Notes: a model not told the origin generated them from the letters alone. A stretch of DNA of 64,000 nt from Simplicispira metamorpha (GCF_004341365.1 NZ_SLXH01000001.1:186001-250000); one strand, 5' to 3'; counted from the stretch's first letter, positions 37,203 to 47,543 are shown. Numbers and translations are program-made.

Positions 37203-39200
37203 TTACTGCAACTGGCGCAGCCGCGCCGCAGCCTGCTGGGCGGGCAGCACTGCGGGCACATGGCCCGTGCCCGGCGCCGTCAGCCGGAACACCTGCACCG
37301 CGCTGCCCAGGCGCTGGGCCTGCTCGCGCAGGCTGTGTGCGGCGGCGGCCGACTGCTCGACCAGCGCGGCGTTTTGCTGCGTCATCTGGTCAAGCTGGTT
37401 AACGGCGGTGTTGACCTGGCCTATGCCCTGGGCCTGCTCGGAGGCCGCCGCCGTGATCTCGCCAATGATGTCGCCCACGCGCTGCACCGAACCCACGATC
37501 TCGTCCATGGTGGTGCCTGCGCTTTGCACCAGGCGCGCGCCCGAAGCCACCTTCTCTACCGATGCGCCAATGAGCTGCTTGATCTCTTTGGCCGCATCGG
37601 CGCTGCGCCCGGCCAGGCTGCGCACTTCACTGGCCACCACGGCAAAGCCCCGGCCTTGTTCACCGGCACGGGCGGCCTCTACCGCCGCGTTCAGCGCCAG
37701 GATGTTGGTCTGGAAGGCAATGCCATCAATGACGCTGATGATGTCGGCAATCTTGCGCGAGCTGTGGTTGATGTCGTCCATGGTGGTGACCACCTCGCCC
37801 ACCACACGGCCACCGCGTGCGGCCACCTCGGCGGCCGAACTGGCCAGCGCGTTGGCCTGGTGCGCCGCATCGGCCGACTGGCGCACCGTGGCGGTGAGCT
37901 GCTCCATGCTTTGCGCGGTTTGCTGCAAGCTGCTGGCGGTTTGCTCGGTGCGGTCCGACAAGTCCTGGTTGCCGGTGGCAATCTCGGCACTGGCCGTGGA
38001 GATGCTGTCGGCGGCCTGGCGCACCTGTTGCAGCAGGTGCAGATAACGCTGGCGCATGCCCTCCACCTCTTGCACCAGGGCGCCGATCTCATCGCGCCGC
38101 GTGGTGCGAAACGCCTGCGTCAAATCGCCCTGGGCCACCAGCGTGATGGCCTGCGTCAGGCCGCGCAGCGGCTCGCTCACACCCCGGCGCAGCAGCACAA
38201 ACAAGGCCAGTGCCAGCAAACCAATGGCCAGCAGCAGCATGCCCCACACGGTCAGCATCACCTGGCGCTGGCTGGCCATGGCCTCGCCATCGGGCACCTC
38301 GGCCACCACCCACCAGCCGTCGGCCTGGGTCTTGCGCACCAGGGCCCAGGGGTCATCGGCGCCAGCCAGCACCGGGGTGGCGTGGCGCACAAAACCGTCC
38401 TCGGCGCTGCCCAGCGCCGCCAGAAACTCCTGGGCCTGCGGGTAGGCCTGCAACACCTTTTGGCCCCGGGCCGTGGGGTGGGCCACCAGCACCGCGTCGG
38501 CCAGCGACTGGCGCGGGTCAATCACGTACACACCGCCGTGCTCAAAAAAGTGCGTCTGCGCCACCTGCTTTTCCAGCATGCTCTCGAAGATGCTGATGTC
38601 GTTGCCGATGAACAGCAGCGCCACCACCTGGCCACTGCTGCCCTTGACCGGCAGGTAGTGGCCCATGTAGGGCTTGCCGCCCACCACGGTGCGGCCGGTG
38701 TAGGGCTCGCCAGTTTTGACGCGCGCGTAGGCCGGGTTGCTGCGCTCCAGCAGCATGCCTTGCTGGCGCTCGCCCTTGTCGTTTTTGATGGAGGTGGTGA
38801 TGGCGATGAAGTCCTCGCCCTTTTTGGCAAACACCGTGGCGATGCCGCCGCTTTCGGTGGCGAACTTGTCCACCGAGCCATAGTCGTCGTTGACCAGGGC
38901 GCCGTAGCTGCGCAACTCGCCCGTGGCCTCGTCCAGATGCATAGCCGAGTCAAAGTAGCGCTGGAAGCCCTTCATCGTCAGCTGCACCAGCTCGCGGTTG
39001 GCGCCCGCCGCAGCATCGAGCGACTGGGCCACGCTCTGGGCGGTGTAGCCCACGCTGCGCACCACCTGCGCGCGGGTGCTGCGCTCGGTCAGCACCATGA
39101 TGGCCAGCCCCACCACCACCAACACCAGCGCCACCAGGGCAATCGCCAGCGCAGTGGTGCGCCGGGCCACGGATTGGTTGTTGGTAATGGACTCGGCCAT
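37203..39200 (-). CDS. Methyl-accepting chemotaxis protein with Cache sensor
   Basis: 665 residues from the ATG at 39198-39200 (GGGGGAG upstream). TM1 is residues 15-36. The periplasmic region (about 40-320) looks like a Cache_3-Cache_2 fusion: [20 protein letters not shown], then [17 protein letters not shown] and [11 protein letters not shown]2 is near 325-347, HAMP about 348-400. The signalling hairpin tip is [20 protein letters not shown] near 540. It ends RLRQLQ without a CheR-docking pentapeptide. Its ligand is likely a small carboxylate, as for other Cache receptors, but this is inference. Confidence 0.93.
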   Translation of the reverse strand: MAESITNNQSVARRTTALAIALVALVLVVVGLAIMVLTERSTRAQVVRSVGYTAQSVAQSLDAAAGANRELVQLTMKGFQRYFDSAMHLDEATGELRSYGALVNDDYGSVDKFATESGGIATVFAKKGEDFIAITTSIKNDKGERQQGMLLERSNPAYARVKTGEPYTGRTVVGGKPYMGHYLPVKGSSGQVVALLFIGNDISIFESMLEKQVAQTHFFEHGGVYVIDPRQSLADAVLVAHPTARGQKVLQAYPQAQEFLAALGSAEDGFVRHATPVLAGADDPWALVRKTQADGWWVVAEVPDGEAMASQRQVMLTVWGMLLLAIGLLALALFVLLRRGVSEPLRGLTQAITLVAQGDLTQAFRTTRRDEIGALVQEVEGMRQRYLHLLQQVRQAADSISTASAEIATGNQDLSDRTEQTASSLQQTAQSMEQLTATVRQSADAAHQANALASSAAEVAARGGRVVGEVVTTMDDINHSSRKIADIISVIDGIAFQTNILALNAAVEAARAGEQGRGFAVVASEVRSLAGRSADAAKEIKQLIGASVEKVASGARLVQSAGTTMDEIVGSVQRVGDIIGEITAAASEQAQGIGQVNTAVNQLDQMTQQNAALVEQSAAAAHSLREQAQRLGSAVQVFRLTAPGTGHVPAVLPAQQAAARLRQLQ

Positions 39201-39296
39201 GGCATGCTCCCCCTGCAAAAACACATCGACCGGAACACAGCCGGCCACGGGAACACTCTACGGCAGCGAAGTCGTTACATCTGATAACGCATTCCC

Positions 39297-40112
39297 TTAC
39301 GCAGTCTTGCGTACCGGCCGCCAGCCCAGACCGGCGCGGGTGCCTGCGGCGGGGCGGTATTCGCAGCCCACCCAGCCGCTGTAGCCGCAGGCGTCGATCA
39401 GGTCGAACAGGTAGGGGTAGTGCAGTTCGCCCCGGTCGGGCTCGTGGCGTTCGGGCACACCGGCGATCTGGAGATGCGCCACGCGGCCCGTGGGCAGGTA
39501 CTGGCGCAGCTTGGTGGCCACGTCGCCCTCGACGATCTGGCAGTGGTACAAGTCCATCTGCACCTTCAGGTGGGGCGAATCGACGGCGTCCAGCAGGGCG
39601 TGGGCGTGGTCTTGGCGGTTGAGAAAGTAGCCCGGCATGTCGCGCAGGTTGATGGGTTCGATCAGCACCTGGCAGCCCTGGGCACCGGCCTGTGCGGCGG
39701 CCCAGCGCAGGTTGGCCACCAGCAGCGGCTCCAGCGCCTGGCGCGTGCTGCCTGCGGGCAGCAACCCGGCCATGAGGTGGATGCGCGGGCAATCCAGCGC
39801 CTGGGCGTAGCGCAGGGCTTCAAGCACCCCGGCGCGGAACTCCGCCTCGCGCCCCGGCAGGGCGGCGGTGCCGCGCGCGCCCTGCTCCCAGGCGCTGGCC
39901 ATGGCGGTGCGCTCCAGCCCGGCGGGCGGCGCGTTGAACAGCACCTGGCGCAGGCCGTTGGCGCGCAGGCGGGCGGCCAGCTCGGCAGGCGCGAAGGCGT
40001 AGGGAAACAAATACTCCACCGCGCTGAAGCCATCGCTGGCAGCGGCGGCAAAGCGCTCCAGAAACGGCAGCTCGGTGTACATCAGGCTCAGGTTGGCGGC
40101 AAACTGGGGCAT
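39297..40112 (-). CDS. hyi: Hydroxypyruvate isomerase family protein
   Basis: 271 residues, xylose-isomerase-like TIM barrel. It begins [40 protein letters not shown] near residue 151 and [14 protein letters not shown] near 183 match Hyi; [20 protein letters not shown] and [13 protein letters not shown] supply the final metal ligands. Hyi interconverts hydroxypyruvate and tartronate semialdehyde in glyoxylate metabolism. The usual partners gcl and glxR are not adjacent, but glycolate oxidase genes lie near the right end of the window. Confidence 0.88.
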   Translation of the reverse strand: MPQFAANLSLMYTELPFLERFAAAASDGFSAVEYLFPYAFAPAELAARLRANGLRQVLFNAPPAGLERTAMASAWEQGARGTAALPGREAEFRAGVLEALRYAQALDCPRIHLMAGLLPAGSTRQALEPLLVANLRWAAAQAGAQGCQVLIEPINLRDMPGYFLNRQDHAHALLDAVDSPHLKVQMDLYHCQIVEGDVATKLRQYLPTGRVAHLQIAGVPERHEPDRGELHYPYLFDLIDACGYSGWVGCEYRPAAGTRAGLGWRPVRKTA

Positions 40113-40207
40113 GGCGGGGTCACTCCATCAATCAACGGCGCGCAGCTTATCGCGGGCCCTGCGGGGGCGGGTAACGGCGCTGGCGCCTGCGGGGCAAAAT
40201 ACACGCC

Positions 40208-40262
40208 CAAAGTGCCTCCAGCGCCCATGCAGAAAGCGCTAGCAGCTCCTCTTTTGATAGTA
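40208..40262 (+). repeat. Dispersed palindromic repeat, copy 9
   Basis: CAAAGTGCCTCCAGCGCCC, then GAAAGCGCTAGCAGCTCC and an A/T-rich end, in the divergent gap between hyi and the merR-type gene. Confidence 0.75.
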
Positions 40263-40320
40263 TCAAACCACCCTATCGTCCCACCCGGCAGCCCCTGCCC
40301 GCTTCCCCAGGAACCTCCCC

Positions 40321-40692
40321 ATGCGCATCGGAGAACTTGCCCGCCGCACCGGCACCACGCCCAAAGCCCTGCGCCTGTACGAGGCGCGCGGCCTGCTGGG
40401 CACAGTGGCCCGCGCTGGCAGCTACCGGCAGTACGGCGAGCAGGACGTGGTGCAGGTGCAGCTGATTCGCCAGGCGCAGGCGCTGGGTTTTCGGCTCTCG
40501 CAGCTCGATGGCCTGAACGCCCTGCACACCCCCGCAGGCTGGACGCACATTGCCACGCTGGTGGCCACGCGGCGCGCCGCCGTGGCGCGTGAGCTGGAGC
40601 GCCTGCAAGCCCTGGCGCACGAACTGGCCACGCTGGAGGCGCAATTGCACACCTGCGACAGCCATCCCCTTCACCTGCCTTGCGCCGCTTGA
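40321..40692 (+). CDS. MerR-family transcriptional regulator
   Basis: 123 residues. The N-terminal winged helix reads MRIGELARRTGTTPKALRLY, then YRQYGEQDVVQVQ; a long dimerisation helix occupies about 75-110. Cys112 and Cys121 in HTCDSHPLHLPCAA occupy the place of the metal-binding loop of CueR (Cys112, Cys120), so it may sense a metal or thiol-reactive compound. MerR proteins untwist promoters with overlong spacers; such a promoter sits over its own stop codon, ahead of the oxidoreductase gene. Confidence 0.88.
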   Translation: MRIGELARRTGTTPKALRLYEARGLLGTVARAGSYRQYGEQDVVQVQLIRQAQALGFRLSQLDGLNALHTPAGWTHIATLVATRRAAVARELERLQALAHELATLEAQLHTCDSHPLHLPCAA

Positions 40693-40719
40693 CTCTGCCC
40701 CATGGGGCAAGGTGAGGAT
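40689..40719 (+). promoter_or_regulatory. MerR-type operator-promoter with 19-bp spacer
   Basis: TTGACT (40689-40694), overlapping the merR stop, is followed by a 19-base spacer and GAGGAT. The spacer holds the dyad ACTCTGCCCC and GGGGCAAGGT, with a perfect 14-bp core TGCCCCATGGGGCA. The long spacer and centred dyad are hallmarks of MerR-activated promoters. It would drive the oxidoreductase gene at 40751. Confidence 0.65.
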
Positions 40720-40750
40720 GGCGCCATCGTGATTGGAAAAAGGGATTTTC

Positions 40751-41371
40751 ATGGCGCAACGCATTCTCATCATCCAGGGCCACCCGGCGTCCGACAGCCT
40801 GTGCGCGGGCCTGGCCAGCGCCTACGCCGAAGGCGCCCATGCAGCGGGCGCTGAAGTGCGCTGGCTGCGCCTGGGCGAGATGGACTTTGACCCGCTGCTG
40901 CACGCAGGCTACCGGGACGCGCAGCCCCTGGAGCCCGACCTGGTGGCCGCCCAGGCCGCCATGGTCTGGGCCGAACACCTGGTGTGGGTGTACCCCGTGT
41001 GGTGGGGCGCCATGCCCGCGCTGCTCAAGGGCTTCATCGACCGGGTGTTCCTGCCCGGTTTTGCCTTTCGCTACCGCAGCGGCTCATCGCTGTGGGACAA
41101 GCTGCTGGCAGGCCGCTCAGCCGAGCTGCTGGTGACGATGGACTCGCCGCCCTGGTACTACCGCTGGGTGCAGGGCATGCCAGGCCACCGGCAAATGAAG
41201 CACACGATTCTGGAGTTCAGCGGCATCCGGCCTGTGCGCGTGCGCAGCATCGGCCCGGTGCGCAGTGCCGATGCCACGCGCCGGGCGCAATGGCTGCAAC
41301 AAGCCCGGCAGTGGGGAACGCAGCAAGGGCGCCGGGCCCCCGTTTCAAGCAAAAACCGCCTCCAAGGCTGA
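40751..41371 (+). CDS. Flavodoxin-fold NAD(P)H oxidoreductase (KefF/MdaB-like)
   Basis: 206 residues from the ATG at 40751. The FMN loop is ILIIQGHPASDSLC near residue 5. VWVYPVWWGAMPALLKGFIDRVFLPGFAF near 80 is the classical quinone-reductase core (key residues WWG, LKGFIDR). GMPGHRQMKHTILEFSGI follows. Likely a cytosolic quinone or electrophile reductase. The final residues (SSKNRLQG) are encoded by repeat copy 10, so the C-terminus has been set by the repeat. It is probably activated by the preceding MerR protein. Confidence 0.87.
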   Translation: MAQRILIIQGHPASDSLCAGLASAYAEGAHAAGAEVRWLRLGEMDFDPLLHAGYRDAQPLEPDLVAAQAAMVWAEHLVWVYPVWWGAMPALLKGFIDRVFLPGFAFRYRSGSSLWDKLLAGRSAELLVTMDSPPWYYRWVQGMPGHRQMKHTILEFSGIRPVRVRSIGPVRSADATRRAQWLQQARQWGTQQGRRAPVSSKNRLQG

Positions 41372-41411
41372 TGTAGCGGGCGCCAGCAGCTATCACATCA
41401 ATAGCAAATAG
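41349..41411 (+). repeat. Dispersed palindromic repeat, copy 10
   Basis: CAAAAACCGCCTCCAAGGCT, then GGGCGCCAGCAGCTATCACA. It overlaps the last codons of the oxidoreductase gene and fills the gap before the convergent binding-protein gene. Confidence 0.8.
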
Positions 41412-41430
41412 CGCCCGCTGTGGCGGCGCC

Positions 41431-43011
41431 TCAGTTCACCTTCAGCAAGCGCCAGTCGATGCGGTTGTCGGCGCGGTGGGGCAGTTGCACCTTTTTGGTG
41501 GCCGCCCACGGAATCACTTGGTTGTACAGCGGGATGTGCGAGATCAGCTGGTGCTCGGCCAGCAGCGCTTTCTCGATCAGGGCGTTGCGCGTGGCGTGGT
41601 CGGTTTCTTTTTTGATGCGCTCGATCAGTGCGTCCTGCTGCGGGTCAGAAAAGCGCCCCAGGTTGAAGTTGCCGTCGCCGCCCGCGCCCGGCGAGCGGAC
41701 CAGCGATTGCAGCGAGTAGAGGGCATCAAACGTGGGCACGCCCCAGCCCAGCAGGTAGATGCTGGCCTCGTTGCGCTGGATCATCGGGAAGTAGGTAGCA
41801 AACGGCTGCGTGCGCAGCTTGGCCTTGATGCCCACCTTGGCCCACTGCGCAGTGATGGCCTGGCACAGCTGCTCGTCGTTGATGTAGCGGCCTGCGCTGC
41901 ACGCAAAGTCCACCTCAAAGCCCTGCGGGTAGCCTGCCTCGGCCAGCAGCTTTTGTGCGGCAGCGGCGTCATAGGGCCAGCGCACATCGGCCTTGGCCGT
42001 CCAGCCGTTGACCTGGCGCGCCACCAGCGCGCCCGTGGGCTGGGCCAGGCCGCGCAGCACCACGCGCTGGATGGTGTTGATGTCGATCGCCTGGTACAGC
42101 GCCTTGCGCACGCGCACGTCCTTGAGCGGGTTTTTGCCTTTCACGCTGGCACCGGGCAGCTCGTCGCGGAACTGGTCCATACCCAAAAAGATGGTGCGGT
42201 ACTCGGCGCCTTCGAGCACTTGCAGGTTGGGCGTCTGGCGCACGCGGGCCAGGTCTTGCAGGCTGGGGTCAATCACAAAATCCACCTCGCCCGAGAGCAG
42301 CGCTGCCGTGCGCGTGGCGTCCGATTTGATGGGCGTCTGGATCACTTCGGTGACGTTGGTGGGGAACTTGCCCTTGCCCCACCAGTGCGGGTTGGCCTGC
42401 AACACGGCGCGCTGGTCGGGCGTCCAGGACTTGAGCACAAACGGCCCGGTGCCCAGCGCGTTGCGGTGGGCAAAGTTCTCGTCCTTGGACTTGATGTCTT
42501 TGGGCTCGGTGGATTTGTTGGCCTCGGCCCAGGCGCGGCTCATCATGCGCAGCTCGGTCAGCTGGTTCAGCAGCACCGGGTTGGGCAGGTTGGAGACGAT
42601 GTCGATGGTGTGGCTATCGACCTTCACCACCTTGTCGATGCCCTGGGTATAGACGGCGTAGTTGGAGGTTTTGGCCTTGGCGCGCTCCAGCGAGAACACG
42701 GCATCGTCGGCGGTGAAGTCGCTGCCGTCGCTGAACTTGACGCCCTTGCGCAGGCTCAATCGCAATTGCGTGGGGCTGGTCTGTTTCCACTCGGTGGCCA
42801 GGGCGGCTTCGGGCTTGAAGGTTTTGCTGTTGTATTCGAGCAGCGTGTCGTACACAGCCGAGTGCAGGGTGTTGTTGGGGCCCAGGTTGTGCGCATGCAC
42901 ATCCCAGGTGGTCACATCGCCCGAGCGGGCAAAGCGCAAGGTGTTGGCGTTGGCCGCCAGGGGCAGGGTGGCGACCAGGGCCGCCGCCAGAACCAGGGGT
43001 TTGAAGTGCAT
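41431..43011 (-). CDS. ABC-type peptide-binding periplasmic protein (family 5)
   Basis: 526 residues from the ATG at 43009-43011. The signal peptide ends at LAANA-NT (residue 23). FARSGDVTTWDVHAHN, EWKQTSPTQLRLSLRKGVKFSDGS (described by key residues W, L, KGVKF, DG) and GTGPFVLKSW are typical of DppA/OppA-type receptors. It would deliver peptides, nickel or similar ligands to an inner-membrane transporter. No permease or ATPase gene is adjacent, so it is an orphan receptor. Confidence 0.9.
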   Translation of the reverse strand: MHFKPLVLAAALVATLPLAANANTLRFARSGDVTTWDVHAHNLGPNNTLHSAVYDTLLEYNSKTFKPEAALATEWKQTSPTQLRLSLRKGVKFSDGSDFTADDAVFSLERAKAKTSNYAVYTQGIDKVVKVDSHTIDIVSNLPNPVLLNQLTELRMMSRAWAEANKSTEPKDIKSKDENFAHRNALGTGPFVLKSWTPDQRAVLQANPHWWGKGKFPTNVTEVIQTPIKSDATRTAALLSGEVDFVIDPSLQDLARVRQTPNLQVLEGAEYRTIFLGMDQFRDELPGASVKGKNPLKDVRVRKALYQAIDINTIQRVVLRGLAQPTGALVARQVNGWTAKADVRWPYDAAAAQKLLAEAGYPQGFEVDFACSAGRYINDEQLCQAITAQWAKVGIKAKLRTQPFATYFPMIQRNEASIYLLGWGVPTFDALYSLQSLVRSPGAGGDGNFNLGRFSDPQQDALIERIKKETDHATRNALIEKALLAEHQLISHIPLYNQVIPWAATKKVQLPHRADNRIDWRLLKVN

Positions 43012-43113
43012 GGCGTTTCGTCCTTCAGACAATACAAAACGCCACTGTGACCCAGCCACGCGGCAAAAGGAACTACTTTTTTAGGGTATCCATATGCCGC
43101 GCGGGGGCGCTGC

Positions 43114-44130
43114 TCACTCGAACGGCTGGGGGCGGCGGGTCTGGTCGCTCGATGGCGGCAGGATGGGCAGCACCATCTTGGGCTGGTCGCCCGTCAGCGT
43201 CTTGAGGAAAGCGACGATGTCGGCGTTTTCTTGCGGCGTGAACTTCTTGCCCAGCTGCAATCGGCCCATGGTGTCCACGGCCTCTGGCAGGGTGTCGGCG
43301 GCGCCGTCGTGGAAGTAGGGGTAGGTCAGCGCCACGTTGCGCAGCGAAGGCACCTTGAAGTTGAAGCGGTCGGCATCCTTGCCCGTGACGGCCGAGCGCC
43401 CCTCGGCAGGGTTGTCGGTCTGGTAGGCCTCGACCACGCCCATTTTCTGGAACGAGTTGCCGCCTACGTTGGGGCCGTTGTGGCAGGCCACGCAGCCACT
43501 GGCCTTGAAGGTCTGGTAGCCGCGCAGCTCCTGGGCGGTGATGGCTTTTTTGTCGCCCTTGAGCCATTGGTCAAAGCGCGCGTTCGGCGTGACCAGCGTT
43601 TCTTCAAAGGCGGCAATGGCCAGCGTGACCTCGTCGATGCTGAGCTTGTCATTGCCAAACACGCGCTTGAACTCGGCCACGTATTCGGGAATGGAGCGCA
43701 GCATGTCCACGGCCAGGTCGTGGGTGAAGGCCATTTCGCCGGGGTTGGCGATGGGGCCACCGGCCTGCTCGCGCAGGTCTTTGGCGCGGCCATCCCAGAA
43801 CTGGGCCAGGTTCAGGCTGGAGTTGAGCACTGTGGGCGAGTTGATCGGGCCTTTTTGCCACTTGTCGCCAATGGAGGTCTTGAGGTTGTCGGAGCCGCCC
43901 ATGCTCAGGTTGTGGCACGAGTTGCAGGAGATGAAGCCCGACTTGGACAACCGGGGATCGAACCAGAGCTTTTTGCCCAACTCCACCTTGGCCGGGTGGG
44001 TGACACGGTGCGGCTTGATCGGCTCAATGGGCTCTGGGGAGGGGCCTTTGGCATACACAGCGCCGGTGGCCAGCAAGGCGGCGGTGGCGAGTACACCGAG
44101 TCGGGCCCGCAAGATCCGGTAAGAGGTCAT
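43114..44130 (-). CDS. Di-heme cytochrome c peroxidase
   Basis: 338 residues from the ATG at 44128-44130. A signal peptide ends near residue 27 (VYA-KG). Two haem c sites are visible, CNSCH near residue 68 and CVACH near residue 214, with FWDGRAKDLREQAGGPI and NPAEGRSAVTGKD as further family motifs. The enzyme reduces hydrogen peroxide in the periplasm using cytochrome c. In many proteobacteria ccp genes are turned on by FNR/Anr at low oxygen; a matching promoter lies upstream. Confidence 0.95.
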   Translation of the reverse strand: MTSYRILRARLGVLATAALLATGAVYAKGPSPEPIEPIKPHRVTHPAKVELGKKLWFDPRLSKSGFISCNSCHNLSMGGSDNLKTSIGDKWQKGPINSPTVLNSSLNLAQFWDGRAKDLREQAGGPIANPGEMAFTHDLAVDMLRSIPEYVAEFKRVFGNDKLSIDEVTLAIAAFEETLVTPNARFDQWLKGDKKAITAQELRGYQTFKASGCVACHNGPNVGGNSFQKMGVVEAYQTDNPAEGRSAVTGKDADRFNFKVPSLRNVALTYPYFHDGAADTLPEAVDTMGRLQLGKKFTPQENADIVAFLKTLTGDQPKMVLPILPPSSDQTRRPQPFE

Positions 44131-44227
44131 GGCGACGTCCTTTCTTGCAGCAGGAGCGCCCTGTGCGCCGTGCAATCCCGAACAACCCTGCGTCCTTCGG
44201 GCACTGCGAGCCCCCCACTGTGGAGGG

Positions 44228-44269
44228 ATTGTTGAAGTGCCCCGCCCCCCTGCGCTTGACCTATCTCAA
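44228..44269 (-). promoter_or_regulatory. Class II FNR/Anr-type promoter of the peroxidase gene
   Basis: On the minus strand TTGAGATAGGTCAA (44256-44269) matches the FNR/Anr form TTGAN-N4-NTCAA. A -10 box AACAAT lies at 44228-44233. The dyad centre would then be about 41.5 bases before the expected start, the standard place for FNR-activated promoters. The leader to the ATG is about 90 bases. Confidence 0.6.
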
Positions 44270-44317
44270 GCCAAAACGCTTTCCGCAGCCGGCTGATTGC
44301 CGCCGGGCGCGCGCCCG

Positions 44318-45430
44318 TCAGTCAGCCACGGCCACGGGCACACGCGGCGCCAGTGCGCACATCAGCTCGTAGCCCACAGTGCCTGCGGCGTGGGCCACAT
44401 CGTCGATGGGCAACACGGCGCCGGTGCTGCTGCGGCCCCACAGCGTCACTTCGCTGCCCCAGCCGGGCTGCAGGCCCGCAGCCAGCACGGGGTTGAGGTC
44501 TACGGCCAGCATGTCCATGCTCACGCGCCCGAGCAGCCGGGTGCGCACGCCATCGACCAGCACGGGCGCGCCGGTGCCCGCATGGCGCGGGTAGCCATCG
44601 GCATAACCGCAGGCGGCAATGCCCACCAGGGTGGGGCCGTCTGCGGTAAAGCACGAGCCGTAGCCCACGGTGTCGCCCGCCTGCAATTGCTGCGTGCCGA
44701 TCAGGCGCGTGGCCAGCGTCATGGTGGGCTGCAAGCCCCAGTGCGCTGCCGTGTGCTCGGGGTGGTCGGGGGCACTGCCGTACAGGGCGATGCCCGCGCG
44801 CACCCAGTCGGCGTACACCGCTGGGGTGCCAGGGCGCTGGCGCAGCGTGGCGGCGCTGTTGCACAGGCTGCGCTCGCCGGGCAGGTCTTGCGCGGCGGCG
44901 TTGAAGGCCGCCACCTGGTGGGCAATGCCGCGCGCGCCGTCGGCATCGCTGAAGTGCGTCATGAAAGAGATTTCATCGACCTGCGGCAGCGCGTTCAGCC
45001 GCGCCCAGGCGCTGCGAAAGCGCTGGGGCGTAAAGCCCAGGCGGTTCATGCCGGTGTTCATTTTCAGGAACACGCGGTGCGCCACCTGCGTTTTGTGCGC
45101 GGCCAGCATGTCGATTTGCTCGTCGCAGTGGATGGTGTGCCACAGGGACAGGCGCGAGCACAGCTCCAGGTCGCGCGGCTCGAACACGCCTTCGAGCAGC
45201 AAGATGGGGCCGCGCCAGCCCAGTTGGCGCACACGCTGGGCCTCGCTCAAGTCCAGCAGGGCAAAGCCGTCGGCGCCGCGCAGCCCCTCAAAAACATGTT
45301 CGATGCCGTGACCATAGGCGTTGGCCTTGACCACGGCCCAGACCTTGGCGTCAGCGGCAGCAGCGCGTGCGCGCGCCAGGTTGTGTTGCAAGGCAGGGGT
45401 GTGGATACAGGCGTGGATGGGGCGCGGCAT
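44318..45430 (-). CDS. alr: Alanine racemase
   Basis: 370 residues. PLP lysine Lys35 in [12 protein letters not shown]; the fold-type III barrel follows, with [10 protein letters not shown] near residue 132. The catalytic Tyr lies in [14 protein letters not shown] and the conserved [10 protein letters not shown] is present. It supplies D-Ala for peptidoglycan. Whether it is the constitutive alr or catabolic dadX cannot be told; no D-amino acid dehydrogenase gene is adjacent. Divergent from lplT with 138 bases between. Confidence 0.95.
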   Translation of the reverse strand: MPRPIHACIHTPALQHNLARARAAAADAKVWAVVKANAYGHGIEHVFEGLRGADGFALLDLSEAQRVRQLGWRGPILLLEGVFEPRDLELCSRLSLWHTIHCDEQIDMLAAHKTQVAHRVFLKMNTGMNRLGFTPQRFRSAWARLNALPQVDEISFMTHFSDADGARGIAHQVAAFNAAAQDLPGERSLCNSAATLRQRPGTPAVYADWVRAGIALYGSAPDHPEHTAAHWGLQPTMTLATRLIGTQQLQAGDTVGYGSCFTADGPTLVGIAACGYADGYPRHAGTGAPVLVDGVRTRLLGRVSMDMLAVDLNPVLAAGLQPGWGSEVTLWGRSSTGAVLPIDDVAHAAGTVGYELMCALAPRVPVAVAD

Positions 45431-45568
45431 GGCGGCAGACTCAGGGAAGATGCCGGGGATTCTGGCACCGTTGCACCGGCAGGCGCGTGATATAACCGCG
45501 CTTCCCTTGCTCCGGCCCCCTCTTTGTCCTGGGCACCAGCCCTGCGGCCCCCTCTCCAGCCCCTTGCC

Positions 45569-46873
45569 ATGAAGCGCGGTTTCTACACCATCATGTCAGC
45601 GCAGTTTTTCAGCTCGCTGGCAGACAACGCCTTGTTCGTGGCCGCCGTCGAGTTGCTGCGCGCCAGCGGCGGTGCCGAATGGCAACGCGCCGCGCTGGTA
45701 CCCATGTTCGCGCTGTTCTACGTCGTCCTGGCGCCGTTTGTCGGCGCCTTTGCCGACGCCCAGCCCAAGGGCCGGGTGATGTTCATCAGCAACGCCATCA
45801 AGGTGGTGGGCTGCCTGATGATGCTGTTTGGCTCGCACCCGCTGATGGCGTACGCCGTGGTGGGGCTGGGCGCGGCGGCCTACTCGCCCGCCAAGTACGG
45901 CATCCTGACCGAGCTGCTGCCCGCCTCGCAACTGGTCAAGGCCAATGGCTGGATCGAGGGGCTGACCATTGCGTCCATCATTTTGGGCGTGCTGCTGGGC
46001 GGGCAGCTGGTGGGGCCGGTGGTGGCGCCGCTGCTGCTGGGCATTGACCTGCCCGGGGTGGACACCGGCATCGACACCGCCCCCGAAGCAGGCATTGCCG
46101 CGCTGATCGTGCTCTACCTGATTGCCGCCTGGTTCAACACGCGCATCCCGCACACCGGCGTGGAAATGCGCCCCCTGCGCCAAGACCCCGATCGCAGCGT
46201 GCTGGCCAACGCGCTGGCCCTGCTGCCCGACTTCCAGCGCTGCAACCGCCGCCTGTGGCACGACAAGCTGGGGCAGATTTCGCTGGCCACGACCACGCTG
46301 TTCTGGGGCGTCTCGGGCAACCTGCGCTACATCGTGCTGGCCTGGGCCGCCGTGGCGCTGGGCTACAGCACCACGCAGGCCTCGGCGCTGGTGGGTGTGG
46401 TGGCCATCGGCACGGCAGCGGGCGCCATGCTGGCCTCCATGCGCATGAGCCTGGAAGGCGCCACCCGCGTCATTCCGCTGGGTGTGGGCATGGGCCTGCT
46501 GGTGATTTTGATGAACTTCATCGACAACATCTGGCTGGCCGTGCCGTTTCTGATCGTGCTGGGGGGGCTGGGCGGTTTTCTGGTGGTGCCCATGAATGCG
46601 CTGCTACAGCACCGGGGCCACAACCTGATGGGCGCGGGCCGCTCCATTGCCGTGCAAAACTTCAACGAGCAGGCCTGCATCCTGGGCCTGGGCGCGCTGT
46701 ATGCGCTGTCCACCAAGTTCGGCCTGTCGGCCTTTGGCGCCATCTCGGTGTTTGGCGTGGTGGTGGCAGGCGCGATGTGGCTGATCCGGCGCTGGCACCT
46801 GCACAACTGCACCCACCACCCGCAAGAGGTGGAACACCTGCTGCGCATCGCGCGCCACGACGCCCACCATTGA
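45569..46873 (+). CDS. lplT: Lysophospholipid transporter LplT (MFS)
   Basis: 434 residues from the ATG at 45569. It begins [20 protein letters not shown], the characteristic LplT start, and contains [19 protein letters not shown] (motif A), [14 protein letters not shown] and [15 protein letters not shown]. LplT flips lysophosphatidylethanolamine inward for re-acylation by Aas; in enterobacteria the genes are adjacent, but aas is not seen here. Repeat copy 11 follows its stop. Confidence 0.92.
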   Translation: MKRGFYTIMSAQFFSSLADNALFVAAVELLRASGGAEWQRAALVPMFALFYVVLAPFVGAFADAQPKGRVMFISNAIKVVGCLMMLFGSHPLMAYAVVGLGAAAYSPAKYGILTELLPASQLVKANGWIEGLTIASIILGVLLGGQLVGPVVAPLLLGIDLPGVDTGIDTAPEAGIAALIVLYLIAAWFNTRIPHTGVEMRPLRQDPDRSVLANALALLPDFQRCNRRLWHDKLGQISLATTTLFWGVSGNLRYIVLAWAAVALGYSTTQASALVGVVAIGTAAGAMLASMRMSLEGATRVIPLGVGMGLLVILMNFIDNIWLAVPFLIVLGGLGGFLVVPMNALLQHRGHNLMGAGRSIAVQNFNEQACILGLGALYALSTKFGLSAFGAISVFGVVVAGAMWLIRRWHLHNCTHHPQEVEHLLRIARHDAHH

Positions 46874-46876
46874 CTT

Positions 46877-46927
46877 CCATTTTGATAGCTGCTCGCGCTT
46901 ACCCTGCGGGCGCTACAGGCCGATTTG
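46877..46927 (-). repeat. Dispersed palindromic repeat, copy 11
   Basis: CATTTTGATAGCTGCTCGCG, then GGGCGCTACAGGCCGATTTG, starting 4 bases after the lplT stop. Confidence 0.85.
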
Positions 46928-46966
46928 GCTCACAATGGACACCCCCCAGTTTCAGGAGCCACTGCC

Positions 46967-47452
46967 ATGCACCCACTGGAAGACTTCAACGCCCACAGCA
47001 CCGACGGCCACAGCGTGCCGCTGCGCCAATACGCGGGCCAGGTGCTGCTCATCGTCAACACCGCCAGCGCCTGCGGGTTCACGCCGCAGTTGGCCGGGTT
47101 GCAGGCGCTGCACCAGCAGTACGCGGCCCAAGGGCTGGTGGTGCTGGGGTTTCCGTGCAACCAGTTTGGCACCCAAGAGCCGGGCAGCAACGCCGAGATT
47201 GCGCAGTTTTGCCAGCGCAATTACGGCGTGGATTTTCCGGTGCTGGCCAAGGTGGAGGTCAACGGCGCGGGCGCCCACCCGCTGTTCCAGTGGCTCAAGG
47301 CCCAGGCGCCGGGGCTGCTGGGCACCCAGGCCATCAAGTGGAACTTCACCAAGTTTCTGGTGGGCCGCGATGGCCGGGTGATTCGCCGCTACGCGCCGCA
47401 AACGGCACCGCACGAGCTGGCTGCCGACATCGAGGCCGCCCTGGCCGCCTGA
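46967..47452 (+). CDS. Glutathione peroxidase family (thiol peroxidase)
   Basis: 161 residues from the ATG at 46967, with AGGAG 9 bases upstream. Catalytic Cys36 in NTASACGFTPQ, Gln in FPCNQFGTQEPG, and Trp-Asn in IKWNFTKFLV complete the Cys-type active site. It reduces hydroperoxides, probably with thioredoxin as donor, as for most bacterial Cys forms. Convergent with the large surface-protein gene, 91 bases apart. Confidence 0.94.
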   Translation: MHPLEDFNAHSTDGHSVPLRQYAGQVLLIVNTASACGFTPQLAGLQALHQQYAAQGLVVLGFPCNQFGTQEPGSNAEIAQFCQRNYGVDFPVLAKVEVNGAGAHPLFQWLKAQAPGLLGTQAIKWNFTKFLVGRDGRVIRRYAPQTAPHELAADIEAALAA

Positions 47453-47543
47453 GCCACACCCGCCCGGGGAGGGGCAGGGCGTGGTGCAGCGGTGCAGCCC
47501 ATCGCGCCGCTGGTGGCGGCGCACTCCCACCACATGGCGCAAA

